Source of the DNA: Siderastrea radians
Lineage: Eukaryota; Cnidaria; Anthozoa; Scleractinia; Rhizangiidae
Length of the DNA stretch: 64,000 bases
Assembly (NCBI GenBank): GCA_964017195.1
Contig: OZ024896.1
Location: 30,156,430-30,220,429, forward strand
Direction of reading: 5' to 3'
Below are positions 45,548 through 59,100 of this stretch, piece after piece. The notes below the pieces were generated by a model. That model did not search any database, was not told the DNA's origin, and worked only from the letters and a program-made list of their open reading frames with translations. How positions within the stretch are numbered: the first letter of the stretch is position 1; every line of letters begins with the position of its first letter. Both the position numbers and the translations under genes were made by a program.

Positions 45548-45759
45548 ACCCAGCTTAAGCCCATTAATTAAGACTCTCTTTTTGCTTGTATTGAGATTAT
45601 ATTTGGCGGATGAGTTTGGCACCAGATGTTTTAAAGAGGCTCTAGTGATACCTGTGTATCAACGTTTACCACCTACCTTACCCTTTACTTTCAAAGTCAA
45701 AACATGATGAGTGACGCAAGATTTTAATCTAAAGCTGATCCTAAACAGTGCGTCTGTTA

Positions 45760-46090
45760 TTCTATACAAGGTAGTTCTAACGTTAACGTCTGTAAACAGT
45801 CAGAAATTTTAAAGTGTGTTAATTCAATAAAGTTATCTAATTGTTATAGATAGTATTTTTACCCGCAATACTGTTTAATATGGTGTACAAGGTGGTTCTG
45901 CCGTTTCTCATTTGACTTTGAATTGAATCTTGAAGTGTGATCACTCAAATGAAAGTTACTGCTGAGCCGTTCTTTCCTGGTTTATTATGCTTTACAAGGT
46001 GGTTCTAATTTTCGGGTTTGCGTATGAAATTCTAACGTGCCACCATTTAAATGAAAGCTATTTAGCATGACAAGGAAAGTTCCTCATGGG
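45760..46090 (+). repeat. Satellite-like monomers, block 3
   Basis: Three diverged copies in the same orientation as block 2: GTACAAGGTGGTTCTGCCG, TACAAGGTGGTTCTAATTTT, TGATCACTCAAATGAAAG, ACTGCTGAGC. They are the reverse complement of blocks 1 and 4. Confidence 0.65.
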
Positions 46091-47251
46091 GAAAAAGGGA
46101 GCAACACAGACAAAGTGGTATTCAGACAAGATTTTTTCCGGTTTTAACTTGGTCCGCCGGTAGAGAAGAAACAGTTCACTGTTTCCAGAACACATTCATA
46201 ATAATTGGAGATCAGTTGCTGTGGTAGCATTAAAGTACTTACCCAACAAATAAGGGATGACAGATCGTGCACTATATACTGTCCTGAAACAAAACGTCCA
46301 TTTGAGAACACGAGAGAAATACTGAAGGCGCTTTTAAGCGGTTTCTTGCATTTCAGGGAAGTAAAATTGACTGTGGCTCGTGCTTTCAACAACACATTAA
46401 ATACTGTCGTGTTTTCAAATACATGAGTTTTTTATTATAATGCAATAAATGGTTTTGTCTTCTGTATCCTATTCATGAAATAAAGTATAAGCTAAAGCGT
46501 AAACAAAAAGTTTCCAAACTAAAGCTCTGTTTCTTAACTTAGCATTTCCTTTACGTTCTTATTCCAAATCACCATAGCCATTACATTCTCAGATATTCTT
46601 TTAAAAAATGTCGGCAGACAAACGTCTTAAACACGCTTTTCTATGCTTTACATTCTGATGAAGGATGCCGTTCTAGCCAACTGAAGCGCGTGGAGCTTCC
46701 AGCTAGCACAGTTTTCTTTAGTGATGACTAAAGAAAGTCCTACCATCTGTAAATCGCATGCGCAGTTTGATAGTTTTAAGGGTCGTTTTCGTCCTCTGAC
46801 CGGAAATAAATACCAGCGCTTTTTATTAGCTCAAAATGAAAACAAAAGTGTTTGTTTTCAGTTTTTTGCTTGTTCTCAGCTTTAGTACTTTTGTAACTAA
46901 CTGATTGTCACGAACATTTATGACTAGAAATTCATGGCTTTTGGGTCTTTTCTCGACATAGTGGTTTTGAACTCTGTAACGTTACAAACCATTACAGAAG
47001 AAGAACTTGTTTGAGTCAACGATCAAATACCAAACAAATTTTACCAACCTACAGTTTTGTTTTTATAAACCTTATGAAACAAAAAACCCCTGGCGTGATA
47101 CTAAGCTTGGTTTTCCAAAGCAAAGAGATCAATAATTTAACTGAAACTAGATAAGGTTTCGTCGAAAACTTCTTAAGAGGCTTTGTTGTTTGCGACCTAG
47201 CAGCAACAAGCAATTGCGACAAGAGACGGTTTTTACCGTCTTCTGTTGAAA

Positions 47252-50172
47252 ATGCTTATTCGAGGAGTGCTGTCAAGTGTACTGCTGTTACTACTGTAAG
47301 TATATAAGACACTTATTTACTGGTCTATCGATCTATAACTGTTTATCAAACTGCTATTTAGCCGTATTGACTTTTCGATAGTGCCATGATTAGTCAAGCA
47401 CTTTCCATCAATAATTTTGATTAACATTTTTGAGCCGTTTTGGAAAAGACTTTTGTGATTGCTAGGATAAATTGATATGCTAACATATTACTGGCCTGGG
47501 GAAGGGCTAAAAAGATATTTTTCATTTGGTCAATGCTTTACTCTAAGTTTAATCAGTAACTGTTAAACCTGAACTCCAGTCACTTGTTATGTAATCTAAA
47601 AACATATAATTTCGAGGTTTGTATTTACCAATCTTCGAGGTATCGCTAAATTGTAACTACACTTTGTAATTTTACATTCTGCGCAACAGTTGAATTTCTT
47701 GGAAAGTTGAGTTTTCATGAGGATGTGGTTAATTATCCCACATTTTGTTGAACAAATTGGTAGGCTGGACACCCGAGAAAAACCTTAAATGATTTATCGA
47801 TGACACAAAAACCGATGCGAATAGGTAATTTTTAGTTATTGTCGCAGTTTTTGGCGTTAAAGAGGTTTCTGTCATACTTAAATCGACAAATTTACAACAT
47901 GGATAATATCTTTTCCCCTCTTTTACAACTCGTTACTTTCATTATTTAAACGTACTGTATTTTTCCTGATATTGCTTTTGAAGGAAACAATTTTTACCCC
48001 CTCCGTGCAAAGTTTTTTTTAAACCTTGTACAACGCGGGCTATATATCGTCCACAAAAGACCTCTAATTAATTTCAGCACCTTTAAACATGATATGTTGA
48101 GTTTCACTGACTTTCGTCTCAGCGAAAAATTGATTAGAACGTGCGAAAAATGGCACGTTTCTCTTTGAATAAGTATTCAATATCCAGTTTTGTTTATAAG
48201 CAAAATAAAGAATTTTTGTAAATGGGGCATTTCCAGATCGTGATCCTTGAGTCTTGGTTAGTGGAAAAAGGATATTTCAAAAATAAATCCAAGTTAATTA
48301 TTTCCTACTACCTTTTGAAGAAGCTATAATATTGTCTACTTGCCGCTGTAAAATCCAATATCTCGCGTGTTTATATAGCACATTCAAGTAAACTTTCTTG
48401 TACCTTTAAATTTCCATAAGGCCATTGGGCATCTAGCAAAAATATTTACTTTAAGTCAGGCCGGCCACAATCGACTTTAAAAAGCTGATCAACAAAGCGG
48501 AAAAGAACCGGCAATTAGGCTTGTAATAGAAAAACATTTTTCATCAACAGCAAGTTCGTTCCATGCGTTCCATGTTCTTATTTTTTCATGTTTTACAGCA
48601 AAATTGTACAAAATAGGTATGCAGCTTCCATTTTAAAGTAACAGACAAGATTTTTTTGTAGTTAATGGCGGGTTTTCCTTTAGCACGTGTTTAAAGATAC
48701 CTGTTGCTTGTTACTTTTATTTCCCTGCCTGTATAAATTACTAATTAAATTTAAGATGGCCTCTTCCGCTCCCGAAAACATAAAACAAATAAAATTGGTT
48801 TCACACCGGTTATCGTGTGTCACGTGACAAAATACTCCACTGGCAAAATGTGTTCATTATAACGGGGTACATTATATCGGGTTTCACTGTACAAAAATCG
48901 CAGTGCTGCGTGCTAAATTATCAATTTTCACGCTTCCCTGAGAGCGACAAACCAACTCAATTTACTGATCGTGCCCTTGAACTTATACTGGTTTTCTGAA
49001 AGCCATCGTTGAATTCTGGTTTGTTGGTCACTCTCCCGAGAGTAACGGGAATTACTTTTTGGTTAATTTTGTGATCACGTGCTTGACAAACATAACAAAA
49101 TGCCAGGTCTAGAAAACTTCTGATGGACTAGCATACCATATAGAGGGGGTATAAGGATATTATCGTTAGCCACGGTTTGCCTTTTTGGGTTGGCGTGAAA
49201 CCTTATTGATTGATTTCTTTCTCCTGAAAAGTTATTGGCTAAGTAGCAGTTTAACTTGACACAAGTCGATCTTCGGAGTTACGAGTGATAAAGTAGCACA
49301 AGAAATAACAAAGAAGCTAACATACAACACACCAAAAACTAGCATTGGAAGAAACTTTTAGAAAGTCTAAGTAGCCGTACGTAACCCGTGATTTTCGATT
49401 ATCATTAGAATTGCATGAGGTTTGACGTAGTTTTTGTTTTTTTTTTTGTCGCGAAATGTTATTTTGTTGCCACCAAGCAAAATGTCCACCCAACGAGAAA
49501 ATTTTAGCAAAACACTTAAAACGTCATTTTCTGCTTTCTTAGATTGGTTCAGAGCTTTTTAAAAGGCATATCTGTGTAAGCCAATACAGGTTGATCTGTT
49601 CGGCGTTTTCAGCGGAAACTTTACGCTGCAGAAAATTTTAGGAAACGGAATCCTATCCGCCGAATTTCCGAGCCGTAATGGCTGTCCGAAAACGCTAGCT
49701 GACCTCATTTCACACTTTAAACGACATATATTTGCCCCTCCGAAAACAGTAGGAGTTAAACAGTCCCCTTCTTACGAAAGTCCGAGGTGATGTTTTGCCA
49801 AAGAAGCTCAAACGAACGGTTGGGTGCCCCTGTCCAGTGCACGTGAAAGATAAAAAATTGGAAGTGATTATTTTCCGTGAGGTGTGATTGAAACCTTGGC
49901 CCTCCTCAATACCCAACCCCCATCCTATCCAAGAAGGAAGCGGGTGGAGATATTGCAATACTTCTTGTTGCTATGGAATTTCAAGATATGTGAACATTTA
50001 TGAGCCATTAAACTAGGAGCAGTGCCAAGATGAGTTTCTACACTTGACCTATTCATTTTAATCACAAATAGACGTTTATTGGTATAGAGCAAGGAATCCT
50101 GTCAAAAAACTCGGAATTATTCTTTACATCATATTTTTTTTCTTCTTTTTAGGTACTGGAAGGCAGCAGACA
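47252..50172 (+). other. Signal-peptide exons of the discoidin gene
   Basis: Exon 47252-47295 gives [14 protein letters not shown] and the 20-base exon 50153-50172 continues LYWKAAD(S): a short basic start, a hydrophobic core and small residues where a signal peptidase would cut. The 2.86 kb intron between holds a Tigger-like end (AACGGGGTACATTATATCGG near 48863) and otherwise nothing I recognise. The start is the first ATG that leads into the hydrophobic core. Confidence 0.8.
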
Positions 50173-53100
50173 GTATGTATTTTTCCCAGTTTACAACTTG
50201 TGAACATTTTGGGTTCTTGAAGCAATATCCCACACATTTCTATGTTTATTGGCTCGATAAACCACGCGGGATGTTGGAAGAACACGAGAAGTCACGAGCC
50301 GAAAGCGAGTGATTCACAAGCTTTTTGAGTGTTATTCCAACATCCCAAGTGGTTTATTGAGCCGATAAACCATAGAAATGCGGGATATATTGCTTTTATA
50401 CAGTAAAAACATTTTCCATGTGGTTTACTGTTATAATAATCAATAGCTATTGACCAATCACAGCGTGCGCATTATCTTCAGTTACTGCATGTATGTCTGT
50501 ATAAAACTGTATGAACATTCTAATTCACTCCTCTTTCCTTGAAGGCTCGGGTAATTACGTCCTTGACTGTTGTGCAACTGATTGAACAATTTTGCCTGAT
50601 CCTTCCAATTCTAGTCGTGCCACAAGAAATTTTGTTTTTCTTTCGAGTCCTCATCCCCTGTCAATGACCTTCCAATATTCTCACCCTCCCTCTCTTTATC
50701 AAAAAAGAGACAAATGATTAACAACCCGTTCTTTTCCTACCCGCTGTCAAGCAAACAAGTCAACGTAAGAAAACTTTTGCCAAGGAAATATTGTCTTGGC
50801 CTCGAAATAAATTCAACGTCAACTTGTGAGAACATTAAGAACACTTGGGTTAATTGTTTAAAATAAACCCTCAGTAAACCAATTTTAAGCAGGATCAACG
50901 TGATTGGTACAATTTTGTAAACTGAACAGAATTCACCTTTGTAGTCTGCCGCTCCTTTATAAAACAATTTTGGTATGCTTAGGCGTGGTTTAGAATTTGA
51001 GCAATCGGCCTTTGATATTTTATCCATTAGGTTCTCCACCCGGTTGCGTAAACTTCGATTTTGAGCGAGGAAATCTCTATGGATGGACAAAATCAGGGAC
51101 TGCATTTAACTACCAACCAACATATGGGGACAACCCTACAGCTCGTAGGAGAGGCCAGCCGGCAAAACAACAAGGCCGTTGGTGGATTGGTACTTACGAA
51201 AAGCGTAATAGCCCGCGGGTTCGCGCGGGATCTATCCAGGGTGATCGCCCCACAGGGACATTGACGAGCATGCGCTTTCAAATTATCGGACCTTACATCG
51301 ATTTCCTAATTGGTGGTGGGTGTAACATTCGTTACACTCGCGCTGAGCTTGTTATCGATGGACGAGGAGTCGTGCTTCGTTCGAAAGGTAAAATCATGTT
51401 TTTTTTTGTGTTCTTCTCGGGATTCTCATTTTCGTTTAATCGTCTATCCTACTTGTACCTCCTGCAAGCCAACACCTTAGGGACACGCGCTCTGAATTAT
51501 CCACTCACAGGACGCCAGGCTTACTCAGGGTGCATTCTTTTGGGACTATTCTGGTTATTCTTATTCCGGTTTAGGAATAACAGAATACACGGAATTTCAA
51601 TTTCGAAAAGAACGCCAATTCTGGAAACGGAATACCCATGGCGGAGGTGACCTGAGAACCACTATGTCTGCACACGCGCAGGCGGCCGCGTCGGATTTCC
51701 CGCCAAAAATTTCGCAAAAGAACGCGTATTCTGTCTATTCCGAGTAAACCGTATTCCTTTCATTCTGTTCATTCTGCTATCGGGAGCAGAATGAACGGAA
51801 TGATATTCCGTTCATTCCGAAACCGGAATAGCTCCCAAAAGAACACAAATACCGTCTATTCCGAGTATTCCTATTTCGGAATAGTCCCAAAAGAACGCAC
51901 ACTCAGTTTGTTGCATGATCTCCTGAAAGGTAAGTAGGAGGTCGAGGGCTCAAGTTCTGACCAGTCCACCGACTGGCCATCGAAGAGTACCGAACATTTC
52001 CGAAGATGATCCGAAGGCTATCTAAGATGACCGCATGCTTATCTAAAACTAATCCAACTTTGGAAATGCCTTTCATAAATACGTGAGATTTGGGTTCCTC
52101 ACAGAATGTAGTCTAAAGCACTAATCGTAACACACCACTTTTTCTTGTGACAGGCCGTTGCCACGAAACCATGAGACGCAAAAGATGGAACGTCCGAGCA
52201 TTCCGTGGGAGGACAGGGTTTGTAAGGCTTGTGGATTATGGTAGCGGTGCATGGGGACACATCAACTTTGATGATCTGAGAGGAAACATTCGATGCGAAA
52301 GTAAGTTTTTCTCTCACGTCGGTGACGATAGTTTGCCAGTGTGATAGTACACAGAGAAAGCTTTTGAGCGATAGGTAGCCGACTATCTTTTCATGCAGTC
52401 ACATTGGCTGTGTGGAAACGAGGTAGGGTGGACCAACAAACGCTGCGTTTCCGAGTCCGTCAACGCTGGTGCAAATTTGGAAATCATGGCAACTAAAGGA
52501 TAAGGGTTCACATGAAAAACACTCGCCTTTGGCGCAATAGCACACAGGCAAAGGCTCTGTGGTCAATGAACAAGTGAGAAATTCTACTGTCATTAATAAA
52601 GTCTAGGAAACCGGGACGATATCAATACATAGTATTGTGTATCGCTTTATTTAGATATGTCTTTAAAGTTACTGATACTTGCAAGTAGATAAGTATCGGT
52701 TTTTCGGTGCTACAAGTAACTAAAATGCGTTTATATGAGTTAGTCCTTTCCTCTATGTTGTTTAGTTATTCAAATCAGGTTTTTGTAGACTTGAATTGTT
52801 AAGTTTTCAACACACTGATAGACAGCCGAGTACTCTTAATTTGTTTAAGCCTGGACTTTACATTAAACGATGGCGTCACAATGAGAGCTCTTAGCACTAA
52901 AGTCCTACTAATATCGAGATAAATTATTAATATCATACTGCTATCATATCTTAACTACATGTAGCTGGGTAGTTGAGTGTCTTGTCATCTGATTCGTCAT
53001 CCAAAGCTCACTGCTTAATGTAATAAAACCTTCATGTTTTCACTCCCATCCTCAGGGCCTTGCAAGAATGCGCTTGGAATGCAAAATCGCAAAATCCCAA

Positions 53101-56100
53101 ACTATGCCATTACAGCCTCCTCCATGTGGGACAAAAATCACGGTCCCTACCTAGGACGCCTGCATTTCACCGCGCGCGGACGGTACCAGGGTGGGTGGAG
53201 CGCGCGCCATAACAACCACTATCAGTGGTTTCAAGTTGACTTTCGAAAACCAACCAAGGTCACGAGTGTTCTCACACAAGGAAGACAGAATGCAAACCAG
53301 TGGGTGACACAATACCGACTTGCTTACAGTCAGGACGGACTTATATGGGCTCACTACAAGCTGAGGGATCACATCAAGGTACTGATAAATCGGTTTGACA
53401 ACTTCATTTCTGAGAGTACCTAAGCCATGTCTATGCTAGCTCGCTACTATACCAGTTAGTCATCAGAATTACATAGCATAAAGACCTTTTTGGGATGAGC
53501 GTGGAGTCCTGTGCTATCATCCTGGGTTTATTTCATAAATGGCCGCGCGCCATAGCTTCATATTCCTTATTTAGCTCTGTTTGCCAAGACATAAATAGTT
53601 AAGGCCATGTGAGAGAGGATCATGCTGTCCTGGAAATTTGCTTTTTTAGTTTAAAAGGGCTCTAAGATTGTGGATTGTGCATATTTAAGAGATTTTTTAT
53701 GGGAAAAGCGATAATTGCCCCCCCCCCCCCCCCCCCAAACCCCAGCCTCACCCTTTTGGACGAAATTGCATCCCTTTATCCTTTCACTAACTCATACTCT
53801 GTTTCCAAAAATGAACACAATGATTCACTTTGACCTAATCTTTACTTCGAGTTCACTGGTTTCAGTTCGCATTTTTAACTCTTTTCAATGATGGCAAAAA
53901 GGTAGTAAATTTTAAGCTCGGCGAAGAAATAGGAAAGACATAATATTCAGTATGTCAAGAGCTGGGCACAAATAAAACATCTGATTCCTGATCAGCCGAT
54001 GGGAGAACACAGAACCCCATCACACAATGAGCGAATAAATATGACCTTGCTCGTCACAAGTCTCCCTCTAGCTCAGTGGTTAGAGCGTTCGACTGGTATA
54101 CAGAAGCAACTTCGTCCCCAGGGCCTTCTCCTCGTTGAAAATGACGGATCAGAGAACCCTGGCAATTCGTTAGAATTTCGTCACGTAAACGCGATGAAAT
54201 GTCTTCGTTTCGTTTGAACAACGGTTTCCCATTGCAGAAAACAAACAAGGCCACCAGATGCTAGAAATAACCTCCATCGTCATGTGTCCTTTGTCATGTG
54301 TCACGTAACAAAATACTCCACGATTCTTGGAGTATTTCAGCAGCCTTGGCCAGGGTTTCTCCGATCTGCCATTTTGAACGAGGAGAAAGCCCTGGGGACG
54401 AGTCTGGTACGGAAGGTCTTGGGGTTTTTCTTTGCCCCATCTCATGAAATATTGAATATTACTTCTTGATTATAGTTACAGTTACACGAGACACTTTTTC
54501 CTTCAACTTGTGACGCAATGAAGAAGAGAGCATTCTAAGCAAGACAAGTTGCAGAATACATGTTGCAAGCTACAACGCATCTCCCTGCGTTCGCGAAAAA
54601 TAGAGGATTAGTCTACTTTTTCTGTAACTCGCAGCACAATGTTTCGTTAAAAGACAAGTTGCCGAGAATAGGTGATGCAGATACAGTGCCGTCCGCAACT
54701 TGTCTCGCAACGGCGCTAGCGCTGCGTTGCAAGTTGCCGAAAAAATCGCTTCGTGTAACAGCGCCTTTTTGAAAAGACTATGACAGTAACATTGTGTTAT
54801 GTTTGATGTCTAGTATTTCCGTGGAAACAGAGACAGGAACACGGTGGTCACCAACACACTTAGTACGCCCATCAGAGCACGCTACATCAGGATTATACCT
54901 TGGGGATGGTACAAGCACATTTCTATGAGAGCGGAGTTTTATGGATGTTACGTCGGTAAGATGTTATTGATGGTTTTGTTACGAGTACCAGATTGAGTTC
55001 AAGTGAGACCTTTGATAGCCTGAGAAAACAGCCTACATTTCACGAGGTCGCCACTTGAGCCCTCGAAAAACGACGTCTGAGTAACGAGGGCAGAAATCCC
55101 ATACTGATGACGTTCCTCTACCCACTGGCAGATCTTAGTAGTGCTTCCCAGTGGTTGGAATTTTCTTTCAACCATTCAAAAGCACTACTAAGATCTGGGT
55201 AGAGACACACCATCAGTATGGAATTTCTGCGCTCGTTAATCAGACGTCGTTTTGCGAGGGCCCAAGTGGCGACCTCGTGAAATGTAGGCTGCTTTCTCAA
55301 GCTAGAGTTTTGAATTTCAAACGCGTTATCAAGTGACGTTTCCAGAGATTTTGCTTTCCCTTGTTGCTGACAAGTACAGAAGGAGAATCTACTGACAAAT
55401 GAGATTAGTGCGTTACCGTTTTCGCCCTTTAATGTTGTCGCGTAAACGGCCTCGAGTACGAAGATGGGAAGATGGGTACGCTCTGAGGACGAAGGTGGTT
55501 GCAGGTGCAAACTGAACTGATCTAAAGCATTTGCACTCGTTTAATCAAAGTTTGTGCTTCTTCACTCAGTCTCGTATACGTAGTCCGATCTTACGATTTT
55601 CTATTTATGGTGAACTTAATTAAGTAATGGGAAAGAAAATCGACCTGCTCCTAACGTTGTCTCTCTCTCTACCTAGGCCCCGGTTCCTGGAAAGCCGATT
55701 AGCGCTAATCGAGGGTTAAATCTCGCTAATCGAGGATGAAAATTTATCCTTCGGTTAGATTCTGTTCCTGAAAGCACGATTAACACTAACCAAGTGATAA
55801 ACGAGGGGTTAAATTGAGTCTACCTAACGAGGTCGATTATAAACAATTATTGGATGAGGTTTTTGCGATATCCGGAATAATCAAGGTCGAGGTAACTGTT
55901 ATCAGCCGAAACCGGAGGCTGAGGCTGATAACACTTACCGAGACCTTGATTATTCGGATATCGCAAAAACCGAATCTAATAATTGTTTTATTATACATTG
56001 TTGTACAGGTAAACAAAATAACGGCAAACAATTTCAACATTTGTGTCCTTCTTGTCTTCCGGCTTCTGAACGCTTTTTTCCTTAAGGTATTCGTGGAACA

Positions 56101-59100
56101 GTTCCTTCGCAATTTTTGTCAGCCTTCTTTCGTTTTCCGAGTCTTTTTGTTTCAGCAATTTTTCAATTTCTTGTTCGGTTGAAGAAGCGAATCGGCGAGC
56201 CCTGAAGTTACTTCGCTTTCAGATGCATCCTACATTGCTCTTGGAAATCATGCCTTGTGCGCGCAACCTACAGATTATTCACTAATCTGCTAGCAGACTA
56301 GTGAATAATCTGTAGGTTGCGCTGATTCCCAGAATTAACAGTAGGCTCTTAGCCAATGAAAAGACAGATAGTGACTACAATGTATAATAAACTCACTAAT
56401 CGGGGGGAAAAGCCATGAATTTCGAAGCCATCGCAAGCGCTAGAGCTAATAATCAACTTTTCACGGAACAATTTGCCGGTTTTGGGTTTCTACAGCAGAA
56501 TTATTGAATGAAATAAAATATTTTTGGCAATTTTCCAAAAGCGGAAGGAGATGTTTTATTGAAATAACGTAAACATAAGACAAAAATGTTCACGATTAAT
56601 GAAAGCGGAGTTGCTGTCGTTCTCAAACAATGCAGACACTGAAACAGAGGTTTTTCACTGATTTAAAACAAAAACAAAATGTGAAATTACTGTACAAGGC
56701 GAACGTAAAAAAACAGATAGGCTACAAATATGAAAGACAATTATTCGGCATAAATCAGTACTTTATTGTTAACATTTTTCCGAGAGACAAGTCTTGCTTT
56801 GTTTAAGCTCAAAATAGTTTCGATGGCTGAAAGAATCAAGAGGTAGAGAACTCACCGATTTTCAGATATAGCCCACATTTCACCTCGAATCAGCATCACT
56901 TTGCACTGAACCTTGACTTCCACGTTGTTTTTCTTTGAGGAAAAGTTTGAAGTTTTGTTTTTTCACAACCAGAAAAAGCGCAAATCGTACCGCGGTCAAA
57001 TATCGACAATAGACTACAACAGGTATCGATCGGTAAAAGGAGTATCGGAGTGGACTTTTTTCTCCCGCTCTGTCGTTTTCCCGCGCTTTTATATGCTGGT
57101 AACTTGTTTAACCGGTTTGATATGAGTTTAACCGACGGACAGTTAAACGAGGAATAACTCTGCTTTCAGGAACGCCTTTCTATCCCTGGATCAGTTATTC
57201 TAGAGATAAGGAATTTAATCGTGGATTAACTGCTAATCGGGGGATAATTTAATCGGCTTTCCTGGGAACCGGGGCCAGGCCTATAAATGTGTACTAACCA
57301 CCTGTTAAGGCAACCCAACAAAATACTTAGGGTAAGAGGAGGTGGGTTAACATGGCGATTGACTAGCCAGGTGGAAGCAGTAATGTTCCTAGTCGTTAGT
57401 GCTCCTACTTCGTGCCTTCTTTGAAATTAGTCCCAAGAGAAGATATGACTGAAGGTTTCTCTATGCCCCAGTTTAACGTGTTGTTGTTCCACAGACCGAT
57501 GTTCCATGCCTCTGGGTGCCGAAGACGGCCGATTGGTCCCAGGCGCTTTTTCAGCTTCAACATACTACAATCATTACCTGGCTCCCTGGCACGGAAGGCT
57601 GAATCACCGCTGGTCATGGAGTGCGCGCTACCGTAGGCACGGTCAGTGGCTGCAAGTTTCTTTGGGTGGAAGCTCTACCATCAAAGGCATCGCTACACAA
57701 GGAAGACAGGATGCTCGCCAGTGGGTCAGATCGTACACTGTTGGTCGCAGTGTGGACGGCATGAGGTTTGTTCACTACAGCGAGGGACGGGGAATAAAGG
57801 TAAGCAAGGTGAAAATCAGCCATGGGCTCATCAATCATTTTAGTAACCAAATGTTATCTCTTGTCTTGTCTGCGAGAAGCTGAAGTGAGGTCTCGTTGTG
57901 TGTGCGAAGCCTGGGGTGGTTGCAGACTAAAAAACGGCGACAGCCTCGTTCACAGGGCCCTTATTTCCAGGATTGGTGGGAAAGGACCATGGAAACGAGT
58001 TTGGAAGAGCAAACCACGTGAAGTTAGAATCCAGGCCTAAGGAGCCGGGAATGCATGAGGACTAAGCCGAGTAAAAATAAAAACGTTCAAATAAAGGGAC
58101 CAAGTAACGAATAAATAAACCGTGTTAGAACGGAAATTTTGGATCCTGTAGTCCTTGTTGGCGAGATTTAAGAGCCAGGCATCAGTGGAAGTGTGGACAA
58201 ACCAATCTAAACGCGAAGCTGGCGTTTTGGCAAAACGACAGCAAAATTAGCATCCTTAAGGGCCAACATATATGAAACAAGTAAACGGCTACTTTAATTG
58301 GTCTTTTACGGGAATTTGGATTTTCTTAAAACCAATGCACATCAGTTTGCACTCTAGAAATTTGTACTTCTCAATACCTTTTAAATGGCATATTAAACAT
58401 AATTTTTTTGAGTTTGTATTTATTAGTTTGCAAATGTGGGTGTTAAGCGTCGCCAGTGCTTAAAGCGTTAAAAACTTTTAAATCCAAACTACTTGAATCT
58501 ATTTAGATCGCGTTGCGGAAGGTCATCGGTTTAACTTCCGTCGGGGACACAGATTTTTCCCTTGCAGTCGCACGCTCGTAAAAGCTGAGTTGAATTCAGG
58601 TTGAATATGTATTCTCTTGTTTCTGTTTCAGATATTCCGGGGAAACATCAATCGATTTGGAATAGTATTTCACCTCATCAAGAAACCATTTGTGGCGAGT
58701 CACGTTCGCTTTTATCCTCGTTCATGGTACAGCTGGATTTCAATGAGAGTAGAAATCTATGGATGCCCAACAGGTACAACGTCACAGCGCAAATCTTTAA
58801 TAATAGTGTGGCTTCTTTCAACTTTCACTCTTTTAAGCTTATGAACTCTGAACATTTTCCTGTATTTAAGTGCAGAAGCATAAGGTAGAACTACCTTTTC
58901 ACACTTCTTGAACAGCACCATGGACAGTACTGCTCAGTAGCTTTCATTTGAATGACCACAGACTCAAAAGTTAGAACCACCTTGTACAGCATAATAAACA
59001 GCACCACAGGAAAGTACTGCTCAGCAGCTTTCATTTGAATGGCTACACTTTAAGATTTTATCCACAGACTCAAAAGTTAGAACCCCCTTGTACGCCTCAC

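Larger units (their letters stand above)
40901..47251. other. Spacer between divergent PTB and discoidin genes
   Basis: No gene found. Besides the repeats listed separately it holds (TTTG)n at 41505-41530, a GC-rich G-run tract at 42905-42930, and AT-rich unique sequence at 46100-47250 that presumably includes the promoter of the + strand gene. I see no clear TATA box near the start codon. Confidence 0.55.
53056..54955 (+). other. Discoidin domain 1 exons
   Basis: Exons 53056-53378 (323 bases) and 54814-54955 (142). [59 protein letters not shown] and [19 protein letters not shown] follow the F5/8C consensus from first Cys to YGC. The [13 protein letters not shown] loop is about six residues longer than in domains 2 and 3. 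Confidence 0.9.
55676..57276. mobile_element. 1.6 kb TIR element (GGCCCCGGTTCC) with internal hairpins
   Basis: Ends GGCCCCGGTTCCTGGAAAGC and inverse GGCCCCGGTTCCCAGGAAAG. Both sides then repeat CGATTAGCGCTAATCG / TTAATCG-type units. No transposase frame is recognisable; the open frame at 55814-56182 spans the hairpin. It fills much of the intron before discoidin domain 2. Confidence 0.75.

Noticed and set aside
55814..56182. 122-residue open frame
   Set aside because: It runs through the two arms of a 142-base hairpin, has an overlapping antisense frame, and has no domain.
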